Shown here: one piece after another, positions 1 through 5,973 of the stretch
How positions within the stretch are numbered: the stretch's first letter is position 1
Layout of the letters: every line of letters begins with the position of its first letter
NCBI GenBank assembly: GCA_905479905.1
Contig: CAJQOK010000115.1
Span: forward strand, 1-10,884
Source of the DNA: an uncultured Aliterella sp.
Lineage (GTDB): Bacteria; Cyanobacteriota; Cyanobacteriia; Cyanobacteriales; Chroococcidiopsidaceae
DNA length: 10,884 nucleotides
Reading direction: 5' to 3'
The notes under the pieces: generated by a model
The model's input: only the letters and a program-made list of their open reading frames with translations
Told to the model about the DNA's origin: nothing
Databases searched by the model: none
Made by a program: the position numbers and the translations under genes

Positions 1-317
1 GCTTTGGCGCTGTACCACCCGCCGCTAAACAGCTATTGCGAGTGATGGAACTGAAGCAATTAGCCAAATCTCTCGGCTTTAGTCGCATTAAACCAGAGGC
101 TAAACAGCATATAGCTTTAGAAACAGCAATGGCAGAACCCGCTTGGAAATTGATGGTTGAGAATTTACCCGACCATTTGCAGTCGCGCTATGTCTACGCC
201 CCTGGTAAAGTAATTGTCCGCAGTCTCAACTTGCTCAAACCAAACCAGCAGCTAGATAACTTAATTGATGCCCTAAGTAAAATGCGCGGGGCAATTCCTG
301 AAGCTGTAATGATTTAA
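1..317 (+). CDS. mfd: Transcription-repair coupling factor Mfd, C-terminal end (partial)
   Basis: The frame is open from the left edge (codons begin at position 3) and ends with TAA at 315-317, so only the last ~104 residues are present. The visible protein starts FGAVPPAAKQLL and continues with an MELKQLAKSLGFSRI stretch and a VRSLNLLKPNQQL stretch. This matches the C-terminal TRCF domain of Mfd, including the 'RFG.LP..A..LL....L...A..LG' pattern of that family. Mfd is a DNA translocase that removes RNA polymerase stalled at lesions and recruits UvrA; its C-terminal domain regulates the UvrA-binding part. The helicase motifs lie outside the window. A TTG at position 36 is internal and is not the start. 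The next gene begins 11 bp after the stop on the same strand, so the two may be cotranscribed. Identification is by recognised sequence pattern, not by search. Confidence 0.88.
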   Translation, partial: FGAVPPAAKQLLRVMELKQLAKSLGFSRIKPEAKQHIALETAMAEPAWKLMVENLPDHLQSRYVYAPGKVIVRSLNLLKPNQQLDNLIDALSKMRGAIPEAVMI

Positions 318-328
318 TCGGAGAAACT

Positions 329-1075
329 ATGCAACTGCATTTAACTACTTGGTGTGAAGTTGAGACTTATTTAGAGCGATCGCAAGGTATCATTCTCCCT
401 ATTGGTTCTACAGAGCAACACGGGCCCACAGGCTTAATTGGCACTGATGCCATTTGTGCTGAAGAAATCGCCTATGGCGTGGGGGAAGCTACTCAAGCTT
501 TAGTTGCGCCCACTATTAATGTTGGTATGGCACTGCACCATACAGCATTTCCCGGTACAATTAGTCTCAAACCTAGCACGATGATTTTGGTAATTCGAGA
601 TTATATTACCTGTTTAGCTAGAGCAGGATTTAATAAATTTTTCTTTATTAACGGTCATGGAGGTAATATAGCCACTCTCAAAGCTGCCTTTGCCGAAACT
701 TATGCCCATTTAGCCGATCTTAATATTCCCAACGCCCACATCGTTCAATGTCAAGTAGGTAATTGGTTTATGTGCCACTCGGTTTATAAGTTAGCCAAAG
801 AACTATACGGCGATCAAGAAGGTTCTCATGCAACACCGAGTGAAGTTGCTTTAACTCAGTACATCTATCCAGAAGCAATCAAAAATGCGCCTTTATCACC
901 GGAAGTTGCCAAGGGACACAAAATTTATAGCGCCGCCGATTTTCAGCAGCGCTACCCCGATGGACGGATGGGTTCTAATCCAGCTTTAGCTACTCCCAAA
1001 CATGGCAAGCAATTTTACGACTTAGCTGTCAAAGAACTTAGCAACAGCTATTTAGAATTTCTCAATGGGCAATAA
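329..1075 (+). CDS. Creatininase-family amidohydrolase
   Basis: This is a 248-residue protein of the creatininase superfamily, metal-dependent amidohydrolases that include creatinine amidohydrolase, MftE and FAPy/formamide hydrolases. The expected metal and active-site positions are all visible: LPIGSTEQHG with Glu29 and His31, Asp40 in GTDA, INGHGGN with His110, and Glu164 in an EGSHATPSE segment. Length is normal for the family. The ATG at 329 has a GGAGA Shine-Dalgarno sequence at a suitable distance. It follows mfd by 11 bp, so cotranscription is possible. The exact substrate cannot be read from sequence; orthologues in genomes without creatine metabolism are usually annotated only as 'creatininase family'. 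It could be linked to the amide and ureide hydrolysis genes 3-6 kb downstream, but the glycosidase lies between them and nothing shows coregulation. The family call is firm, the substrate unknown. Confidence 0.85.
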   Translation: MQLHLTTWCEVETYLERSQGIILPIGSTEQHGPTGLIGTDAICAEEIAYGVGEATQALVAPTINVGMALHHTAFPGTISLKPSTMILVIRDYITCLARAGFNKFFFINGHGGNIATLKAAFAETYAHLADLNIPNAHIVQCQVGNWFMCHSVYKLAKELYGDQEGSHATPSEVALTQYIYPEAIKNAPLSPEVAKGHKIYSAADFQQRYPDGRMGSNPALATPKHGKQFYDLAVKELSNSYLEFLNGQ

Positions 1076-1183
1076 ATAGCCCTAATGACTCACGGGACTA
1101 AGCTTTAGTAATTTGGCTAAACTTCCTTAAAAAAGAATCGGCTTGCAATACAAAGCTGCATTAACTACTACATTTATTGTAGA

Positions 1184-1227
1184 TAAAAATTCCCGTCAAG
1201 CAAATTTATTTATAGCTCGACGGGAAT
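1184..1227 (-). terminator. Intrinsic terminator of the glycosidase gene
   Basis: The arms ATTCCCGTC (1189-1197) and GACGGGAAT (1219-1227) pair perfectly over 9 bp. Three further pairs (AGC/GCT) follow after one mismatch, closing an AT-rich loop. Read on the minus strand, the stem runs directly into a U-run (AATTTTTATC). This fits rho-independent termination of the minus-strand glycosidase gene, whose stop lies about 50 bp upstream. The + strand lacks a comparable T-run, so it is a weaker terminator for the creatininase gene. Confidence 0.75.
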
Positions 1228-1278
1228 ATATCAATTAGGCTTTAGTCACAACTTAGCGAAAGTGCAAACAAAGCATTT

Positions 1279-2760
1279 TTAACGTACAACTTTGAGGATC
1301 GCAACTTTGTCCCCTACATTCAAGCTGACAGTCTGGTTAGTAATCGCAATAGGTACTTCTGATTTATTACCCGCATCATCCCAAGTAGTAAGCCAAGCAC
1401 CGCTAACTGGAGTATTAAACTTTACTTGAGTAGGCATGGCTGGTGGATTGATAACTCGAGCAGGGGTGGAACTTATGTCATTATTGGAAATTTCATGCCA
1501 TAAGGCCAAGTAGAATGAGCCAGACGCTCTTTGTAGCAACAAATTATGCACGTACTGAGTCCGATTGTATCCAGTAGGCGGAGTAACAGTTAGCGTATAG
1601 TCTAAAGCTCCAGGCGTAAAAGTTTGAGCATTAGGAGCCGGATCTGTCAACCTAGCGATTAAGTTTTTCAAAGCTGTGTAAGCTGGCTTTGGAGTCATAT
1701 TATTACGCAACAAACCATAATTGGCTTCAGAGCTACCAGGATTGTCCCACTCATCAATAAGCTCATAAGAGCAAGTACGGACGATCCCTTTGCGGAAGTA
1801 TTCTAAAAACAAACGCGGCATATATTTTCCATGCACCTGTTCGGAAATACCTCTATAATCGTTATTAGTAAAGTAGCCCGTTTCTGTTGCTACCATTGGC
1901 TTAGAACCAAAGGGTGGGGATAATACATCGAAAGCAAAAGGATTTTCATCTATGTTGACGGATGGAAAATTGCCATGCCAATTGTATTTGCCAATTGTAT
2001 TGTAGGCAAAAGGATTATTATAAGAGTTGCCATTATTAGGGTAGGGGTGAAAATTTCCCCAATCGACAACGTTACTCAAGTCTCCTAAAGGTGACTTTGC
2101 GCTGTAATTATAATTACCTCCTAAAGAAGGACCAATGACTTTAAGACCTGCGGTAGCTGGATCGCTTTTTAAAGCGTCCCATGTATCTTTTGTGAGGCTA
2201 CGGATGTAGGAAACCCAGTATAAAGATGAAGATGGATTATTATTTAATTTAGCACTATCACCTTTACGCCAGTAATAGTTGCTGTAGTTAAGATCGATTT
2301 CGTTGGCTATTTCTACCGCGTCAATGACGTTTGGACCTAATTGATTTTTAATCAGGTCATTAAGTTGGGTGTACTGTCCCCTAACCCAATAGGAGGAATT
2401 CGGTGCAACTCCATTAAGAGGATTCATATTATAAGTAGTTTTTATTCCTAGGGCTGCTAACTCCTTCAATTTTGCTACATAGCCGCTTCCTGTACCGCCC
2501 TCACGGATGTGACGGACTCCTAGTTCTACTAATTTTTGTTTGGTGGTATTGTATTGGGTGCCATAAGGCGTATCAGGGTAGCCAAGATGGGTGTTGACAC
2601 AGATGCTATCTATAAAATCATTGGAACGTTTTGCTGTTACAGAAACAGCTTGAGCCGATGGGATTGCTCCGGCAACAATTGGTAGTATATTAGAAGCAGT
2701 TAGCGTAGTTGCGACTACAGCTAATTTGATTAATTTGTTGAGTTTATTTTGGGATTGCAT
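1279..2760 (-). CDS. Secreted glycoside-hydrolase-like protein (TIM-barrel, clan GH-A/GH39-like)
   Basis: This is a 493-residue protein from the ATG at 2760. The start MQSQNKLNKLIKL, a hydrophobic stretch and an AQA site near residue 38 form a typical Sec signal peptide, so it is probably exported. The body reads as a (beta/alpha)8 glycosidase. EIANEID around Glu154 fits the Asn-Glu acid/base at the end of strand 4, HPYP near residue 238 fits the conserved His, and ATETGY around Glu293 fits the nucleophile at the end of strand 7. LLRNNMTPKPAY resembles the closing segment of GH39-type barrels. A C-terminal beta-rich region of ~110 residues follows. The substrate is unknown; an exopolysaccharide or cell-envelope glycan is a reasonable guess. 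A TTG at 2814 with AGGA six bases upstream would add 18 residues, but that N-terminus masks the signal peptide, so I prefer the ATG (weak AGG, 9-nt spacer). It is convergent with the creatininase gene. Confidence 0.7.
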   Translation of the reverse strand: MQSQNKLNKLIKLAVVATTLTASNILPIVAGAIPSAQAVSVTAKRSNDFIDSICVNTHLGYPDTPYGTQYNTTKQKLVELGVRHIREGGTGSGYVAKLKELAALGIKTTYNMNPLNGVAPNSSYWVRGQYTQLNDLIKNQLGPNVIDAVEIANEIDLNYSNYYWRKGDSAKLNNNPSSSLYWVSYIRSLTKDTWDALKSDPATAGLKVIGPSLGGNYNYSAKSPLGDLSNVVDWGNFHPYPNNGNSYNNPFAYNTIGKYNWHGNFPSVNIDENPFAFDVLSPPFGSKPMVATETGYFTNNDYRGISEQVHGKYMPRLFLEYFRKGIVRTCSYELIDEWDNPGSSEANYGLLRNNMTPKPAYTALKNLIARLTDPAPNAQTFTPGALDYTLTVTPPTGYNRTQYVHNLLLQRASGSFYLALWHEISNNDISSTPARVINPPAMPTQVKFNTPVSGAWLTTWDDAGNKSEVPIAITNQTVSLNVGDKVAILKVVR

Positions 2761-2876
2761 TTGTTTGTACCTGTATAAAGGAGATAAATGTATTGGTCTA
2801 AATAAAAACAGCAAACTTTATCCTACGGTTGCAGATGTATTGCATCCAGCAGGAAGATGAATTTCTAGGTTTTGAG

Positions 2877-2956
2877 CCTCTTAAACGATTAGTTAAACAA
2901 TTTTGTTAGTATTGCGGACTAAGTAAAAGTTGTTGACAGCGTTTAAGAGGTTTTTT
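2877..2956 (+). repeat. 11-bp inverted repeat followed by T6
   Basis: CCTCTTAAACG at 2877-2887 and CGTTTAAGAGG at 2940-2950 are exact reverse complements, separated by 52 nt, and the second arm runs straight into six T residues (2951-2956). On the + strand this has the form of a long-loop terminator, perhaps of a small RNA. On DNA it could be a paired regulator site upstream of the glycosidase gene, which starts ~115 bp away on the minus strand. The sequence does not decide between these. Confidence 0.4.
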
Positions 2957-3252
2957 ATGTTTTAAATCCACCAGTATGGAATTAAACTAACAATGCGTAA
3001 TGGATAAAAGCATTAATAATTCCTGTGAGGGGAGCGATTAAATACTATTAAAGATAGGTAACTGGCTAAGTGTTAGCTACATGAAAGCTTTACACAACCG
3101 ACCTACTTCATAAAGATAGTGCAATTATTAAGAGTAACAAAGCGAGATTTTACGGATTTATTGCAAATTTAAAATTTAGTTTTAGCTAGATAGCCGCATA
3201 TATACTAGAAGTGAAATTACGGTATTTATAAAAAAGTTGCTGGCAAATCAAT

Positions 3253-3310
3253 AGAAACGCTCAAATAATACTTTTATAGCAAAGGTGGAGCGCCAGAAAC
3301 GCTCAAATAA
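3253..3310. repeat. 16-bp direct repeat, two copies 42 bp apart
   Basis: AGAAACGCTCAAATAA occurs at 3253-3268 and again, identically, at 3295-3310. The offset of 42 bp is four helical turns. No gene lies over it. It may be a pair of protein-binding sites or the footprint of a local duplication; there are no transposon ends or coding relics next to it. Confidence 0.6.
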
Positions 3311-3615
3311 ATCCCTAGGTTGATTTTTAAGTCTACGACGCTAAATTAGTTGCCTTATCTAAATAACTTAAGTGCTTGACGCAAAAAATGCGACCAATTT
3401 TAGAGAACAACTCAGTATATATACAGGGGTTAGAGTTCTTAAGTAATGGGTGTGAAAAAATCATCTAACGCAATGAATCGCTAAAATTGCTCCAATCGTC
3501 TTTAGTAAACTACTTTTCAAGTGTTAACAAGATAATTCTCGTCAAAATACCCCAAGTTAGTCATGACGCGAAGTCTTCTTACCAGACAACCGCAATTTTT
3601 TCCGAGGAGGGCAAG

Positions 3616-4201
3616 ATGAAAATTAAAATTATCAATCCCAACACCACCGCCAGCATGACTGAAAAAATTGGTGTAGCGGCTCCGGTGGCAAATCCTGGTA
3701 CGGAATTGTTTGCTTTGGAGATCCGGGGTTACTTGTGCAGCCCGTGAATTGACGCGAAGCCCTGTTATTGGGATTGCTGAAGCTGCTATGCACGTAGCTA
3801 GTTTAATTTCTACAGGTTTTTCGATTGTGACTACTTTAAGTCGGACACGAATTATTGCCCGGCACTTAGTAGAAAACTATGGCATGAATAAATTTTGCCG
3901 CAATATCCGCAGTACGGATTTAGCCGTTTTAGAGATAGAAACCGATGCTAATGCTAGGAAAATTATTACGGGCGAATGCCGTAAAGCTTTAGTTGAAGAT
4001 GGTGCAGAGGCGATCGCTTTAGGCTGTAGTGGGATGGCGGATTTAGCAAAGGAGATTAGTCAAGAGATTGGCGCACCTGTGATTGATGGGGTGGGAGTGG
4101 AGGTTTTAGTTAGTTTAGGGCTAGAAACAAGTAAAGTTGGTTCTTTGGCTTTTCCGATTCCTAAGCCCTATAGGGGAGTATTGCAAGGTAGGATTTCTTA
4201 A
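3616..4201 (+). pseudogene. Asp/Glu/hydantoin racemase family, broken by deletion and frameshift
   Basis: ATG at 3616 is preceded by a strong GAGGAGG site. It begins MKIKIINPNTTASMTEKIG, the classic N-terminus of Asp/Glu/hydantoin racemases. The frame runs to about 'NPGTELFALE' and then stops at 3745-3747. Homology resumes in the next frame as AARELTRSPVIGIAEAAMH and continues to the stop at 4199-4201, ending PKPYRGVLQ. About 45-50 residues normally found between these parts are missing, including the ACFDD segment with the first catalytic Cys. GATCCGGGGTTA near 3719-3730 still encodes DPGL in the third frame, so a large deletion plus at least one further 1-2 nt indel is implied. The second catalytic Cys region (ALGCSGMADLA) survives. 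A short in-frame loss also seems present after PVIDGVGV. Members normally racemise hydantoins or amino acids; this copy cannot make a working two-cysteine enzyme. Confidence 0.85.
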
Positions 4202-4614
4202 ACTTTGCTTTCTACACCCGCAGCTTGCTTGTAAGCTGCCCAACCGCCGTAATCGGAGATATCTAACCAGTTGTATTGTTTGACCAATTCTTGTGGGTAC
4301 AGCATGGCGGTAATGGCTTCTCCATTGGTCAATATTACGTCGGAGGGGTACATATTGGGCGGTTCGGTAGATAGTAAATATTCGTATTGTTCGATTGTGA
4401 GTTCGTATACTTCCCCAGGGATAGAAATTCCTTGGTTATCTACTTCGTATATTGCTGGATGCCAACCATCTCCCGCCGCGTGTAAGCGGTAATTGGGACG
4501 AGTTACCGCAGTTTTGACAAATTTTGCCGATTGTAAGTTTTTGTGGTCTGGTTGTCCTCGCAAGGCTGAACCGCAGATAAATACGAGCTTGGAGTTAACG
4601 GAATTTTGAGTCAT
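4198..4614 (-). CDS. Stand-alone allophanate-hydrolase C-terminal-domain-like protein (gamma-glutamylcyclotransferase fold)
   Basis: A 138-residue protein resembling the C-terminal domain of allophanate hydrolase (AtzF/DUR1 type), a member of the gamma-glutamylcyclotransferase-like fold. Visible hallmarks are VFICGSALRG near residues 11-20 (the family's glycine loop, compare YGSL in GGCT enzymes), RLHAAGDGWHPAIYEV around residues 43-58, ISIPGEVYEL around 63-72, and Glu84 in STEPPNMYP, placed like the catalytic Glu of the GGCT fold. The amidase domain that precedes it in full-length allophanate hydrolase is absent. In AtzF-type enzymes this domain decarboxylates N-carboxycarbamate; whether the free form does the same is inference. 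ATG at 4614 follows the GntR stop by 12 bp and uses an AAGGA site overlapping that stop, so the two form one operon. Its TAA overlaps the opposing racemase TAA tail to tail. The gene looks intact. Confidence 0.75.
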   Translation of the reverse strand: MTQNSVNSKLVFICGSALRGQPDHKNLQSAKFVKTAVTRPNYRLHAAGDGWHPAIYEVDNQGISIPGEVYELTIEQYEYLLSTEPPNMYPSDVILTNGEAITAMLYPQELVKQYNWLDISDYGGWAAYKQAAGVESKV

Positions 4615-4626
4615 GGGTAAAAATCC

Positions 4627-5331
4627 TTATTGGGCGGCTTGACTATCTTGCTGTAGTTGCTCTATTTCTTTAATTACGCGCTCTTTACTGGCGATTAAAT
4701 GCTCTCTAACGGCTGTGACGGCGGCTTGAACATTGCGATCGCGCACTGGTTGATAAATCTCTCGATGCTCGGTACGAATTTCTAGCACTTCTGGATTACT
4801 TATGGTTGTTTGAATCCTTAGCAGTTGCATTTTATCAAATACCCGGTCTAGCAGCGATACTAGCCAAGGGTTTCCTGAACTTTTCGCCAGCAGTCTATGA
4901 AAGTGATAATCCAAGTCAAGAGTGCGAAAACTGGTTAGTTGCGATGGTTTGCTCTCTACTAGCTTTTCTGCTTGTTCTACCATTTTTTCGAGTTCTTTTA
5001 GCTGGGAAGTTGTGGCATTTTGACAAGCTTCTGCTACTGATAATTGCTCTAAAGCTATTCGGCAATCGTACAACTGTGCTGCATCCGTTACAGAAATCGT
5101 TGCCACACGCAGGGTATCGTTAGGATCGTTGGCAATTAAGTTCTCATGCTGGAGTAACTGCATTGCTTCCCTAATCGGCGTTCGGCTCACTTGTAGCTGT
5201 TTTGCTAGTTGAACTTCTACTAATCGCTGTCCTGGCGCTAGTTCGCCGGAAAGAATTGCTGTTTTTAGAGCTTGATAAGCTTGCTCTTGTAATGATTGGT
5301 TGCGTTTGAGACTTCGCGGCGACAGGGGCAA
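4627..5331 (-). CDS. GntR-family transcriptional regulator, FCD (FadR-type) subfamily
   Basis: This 234-residue regulator has an N-terminal winged helix (residues ~12-75) with the signature AILSGELAPGQRLVE and the recognition helix region QLQVSRTPIREAMQLL. An alpha-helical FCD effector domain (~85-225) follows. The metal/ligand residues of FCD proteins are visible: Asp141 and His145 in LDLDYHFH, His189 in EHREIY and His211 in REHLIAS. FCD proteins usually sense small carboxylates or amino-acid-like effectors, often through a bound metal. The start is TTG at 5331, supported by AAGGAG (5340-5345) at an 8-nt spacing and by the normal start of the winged helix. It leads an operon with the allophanate-hydrolase-like gene and diverges from the transporter-remnant/amidase operon, the usual arrangement for a local regulator. 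Two palindromes upstream are candidate operators. The effector is not known; a ureide or carbamoyl amino acid is a reasonable guess. Confidence 0.9.
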   Translation of the reverse strand: MPLSPRSLKRNQSLQEQAYQALKTAILSGELAPGQRLVEVQLAKQLQVSRTPIREAMQLLQHENLIANDPNDTLRVATISVTDAAQLYDCRIALEQLSVAEACQNATTSQLKELEKMVEQAEKLVESKPSQLTSFRTLDLDYHFHRLLAKSSGNPWLVSLLDRVFDKMQLLRIQTTISNPEVLEIRTEHREIYQPVRDRNVQAAVTAVREHLIASKERVIKEIEQLQQDSQAAQ

Positions 5332-5339
5332 TATCTTTA

Positions 5340-5345
5340 CTCCTT
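5340..5345 (-). promoter_or_regulatory. Shine-Dalgarno site deciding a TTG start
   Basis: Read on the minus strand this is AAGGAG, eight bases before the TTG at 5331-5329. No ATG or GTG in a better position precedes the winged-helix domain, so the site decides the GntR start. Confidence 0.7.
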
Positions 5346-5356
5346 ACTCATTTCTG

Positions 5357-5380
5357 TAAATGTACTTGTCTATACATTTA
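5357..5380. promoter_or_regulatory. Candidate GntR operator 1 (8-8-8 inverted repeat)
   Basis: TAAATGTA (5357-5364) and TACATTTA (5373-5380) are exact inverted copies around an 8-nt spacer, lying 26 bp upstream of the regulator's TTG start. Position and symmetry suit a dimeric GntR regulator controlling its own gene. No -35/-10 pair of good quality could be fixed, so the promoter itself is not assigned. Confidence 0.4.
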
Positions 5381-5393
5381 TTTTTAAAGGCTA

Positions 5394-5405
5394 ACTGTAT
5401 ACAGT
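5394..5405. promoter_or_regulatory. Candidate GntR operator 2 (perfect 12-bp palindrome)
   Basis: ACTGTATACAGT is self-complementary. Its TGTATACA core resembles the TNGTATACNA-type sites reported for several FCD-type GntR proteins. It overlaps a TATATA -10-like sequence (5405-5410) facing the transporter remnant and amidase. Its centre is 31 bp (about three helical turns) from the centre of the neighbouring inverted repeat, which would let two dimers bind the same DNA face. Confidence 0.45.
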
Positions 5406-5460
5406 ATATAACAGAATTTTTAAATAATGCTAATAGCATAAGTTGTAAGGAGGATGATTC

Positions 5461-5822
5461 GTGGCTACACTTAAAAGTAAGTTTGGCGCGGTTCAATTGC
5501 GGCGATTGGTACGGGACAATGGGAAGCCGTTTCAGCGTTAGGTTTTGGGTGTTTTAAAAAACTGAAACTAATTATTTCACCTCAAGCATTGAAACTATCA
5601 ATTGCGCCCACAGTAGGTTTTGCAGTGCAAGTAATTAAAGGAACTTCTTTAGCATCGGTAATCGGATTGACAGAAATATCACGAGGAGCAGCGCAAATTA
5701 ATAATGTAACCTTGCTACGTCTTTTAGTATTTTCGATTGCTGGCTTAATTTACTTTTGCTTGTGTTATCCCCTCTCCATCCTCAGCCAGCGCTTAGAAGG
5801 AAGCATGAACTACAAAGCTTAG
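5461..5822 (+). pseudogene. Polar amino acid-type ABC transporter permease, C-terminal remnant
   Basis: From about 5481 to 5822 one frame encodes VWRGSIAAIGTGQWEAV, ISPQAL, VIKGTSLASVIGLTEISR and YFCLCYPLSILSQRLE. This is the C-terminal third of a HisM/GlnP-type permease: the EAA loop, then the 'KGTSL...E' segment and the last membrane helix. Just upstream, the bases of the expected 'AYxAEVWRG' region are scrambled: the frame carries TAA at 5478 and probably one more within 10 nt, plus a likely 1-nt loss. The N-terminal ~60% of the protein, including the earlier membrane helices, is gone. An AAGGAGG at 5447-5453 precedes a GTG at 5461, but that frame ends after 26 codons and has no family similarity. 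The permease would have formed the membrane channel of an uptake system for a small amino-acid-like or ureide substrate. It cannot work as it stands. Confidence 0.8.
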
Positions 5823-5970
5823 AACCTTACCAAAAAGGTAGTATTGAAGTTGATGGGGTGAAAATATCTCAGGATCTAGCTGATGGAATGCTTATAGAAG
5901 ATACCACCCCAACAGAATTTTTTAACCATCCCAAAGAACAAAGAAGTTTTTAGCCCAAATTTTGCATTAA
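5813..5970 (+). pseudogene. ABC transporter ATP-binding protein (GlnQ/HisP type), collapsed remnant
   Basis: Two short pieces of one ATPase are fused. LEPYQKGSIEVDGVKIS matches the part just after the Walker A region ('NxLEPxxxGxIxVDG'). DLADGMLIEDTTPTEFFNHP and PKEQRSF match the extreme C-terminus ('GxIIExGTPxEFFxxPxxER'). Walker A, the Q-loop, the signature motif and Walker B are all deleted. The reading frame stops at 5951-5953, but one extra T in the T5 run at ~5947-5951 would continue as SFLAQILH and stop at TAA 5968-5970, the normal family ending. That original stop lies 3 bp before the amidase ATG. The start of the remnant overlaps the last codons of the permease remnant in another frame, so a deletion joins the two genes. 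It is non-functional. Confidence 0.8.
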
Positions 5971-5973
5971 AAC

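Larger units (their letters stand above)
2761..3615. other. Long intergenic region without a convincing gene (~850 bp)
   Basis: The stretch is AT-rich, dense in stops in all frames, and lies between the divergent glycosidase and racemase-remnant genes. Frames that extend upstream of the racemase ATG at 3616 have no family-like sequence. What can be seen: an 11-bp inverted repeat ending in a T-run (2877-2956), a TTGACA/TATGTT promoter-like pair at 2933-2961, and a 16-bp direct repeat (3253-3268 and 3295-3310). The size is large for this compact window and may include decayed coding sequence that I cannot recognise. Confidence 0.6.

Noticed and set aside
2933..2961. TTGACA - 17 bp - TATGTT on the + strand
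   Set aside because: The spacing is good, but it overlaps the arm of the inverted repeat and no gene follows for 650 bp; kept only as part of the intergenic description.
3487..3615. In-frame extension of the racemase upstream of its ATG
   Set aside because: It has no family similarity, and the ATG at 3616 with GAGGAGG in front starts exactly at the family N-terminus.
3564..3759. TGACGCGAAG found at 3564-3573 and 3750-3759
   Set aside because: Only ten bases, one copy being ordinary racemase coding sequence; chance is sufficient.
4271..5123. Open frames on the + strand opposite the allophanate-hydrolase-like and GntR genes
   Set aside because: They are antisense to well-supported genes, with no start signals and no family features.
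5461..5541. 26-codon frame from GTG after a strong AAGGAGG
   Set aside because: Its sequence overlaps the permease remnant in another frame and shows no protein-like pattern; the site is more likely a relic.
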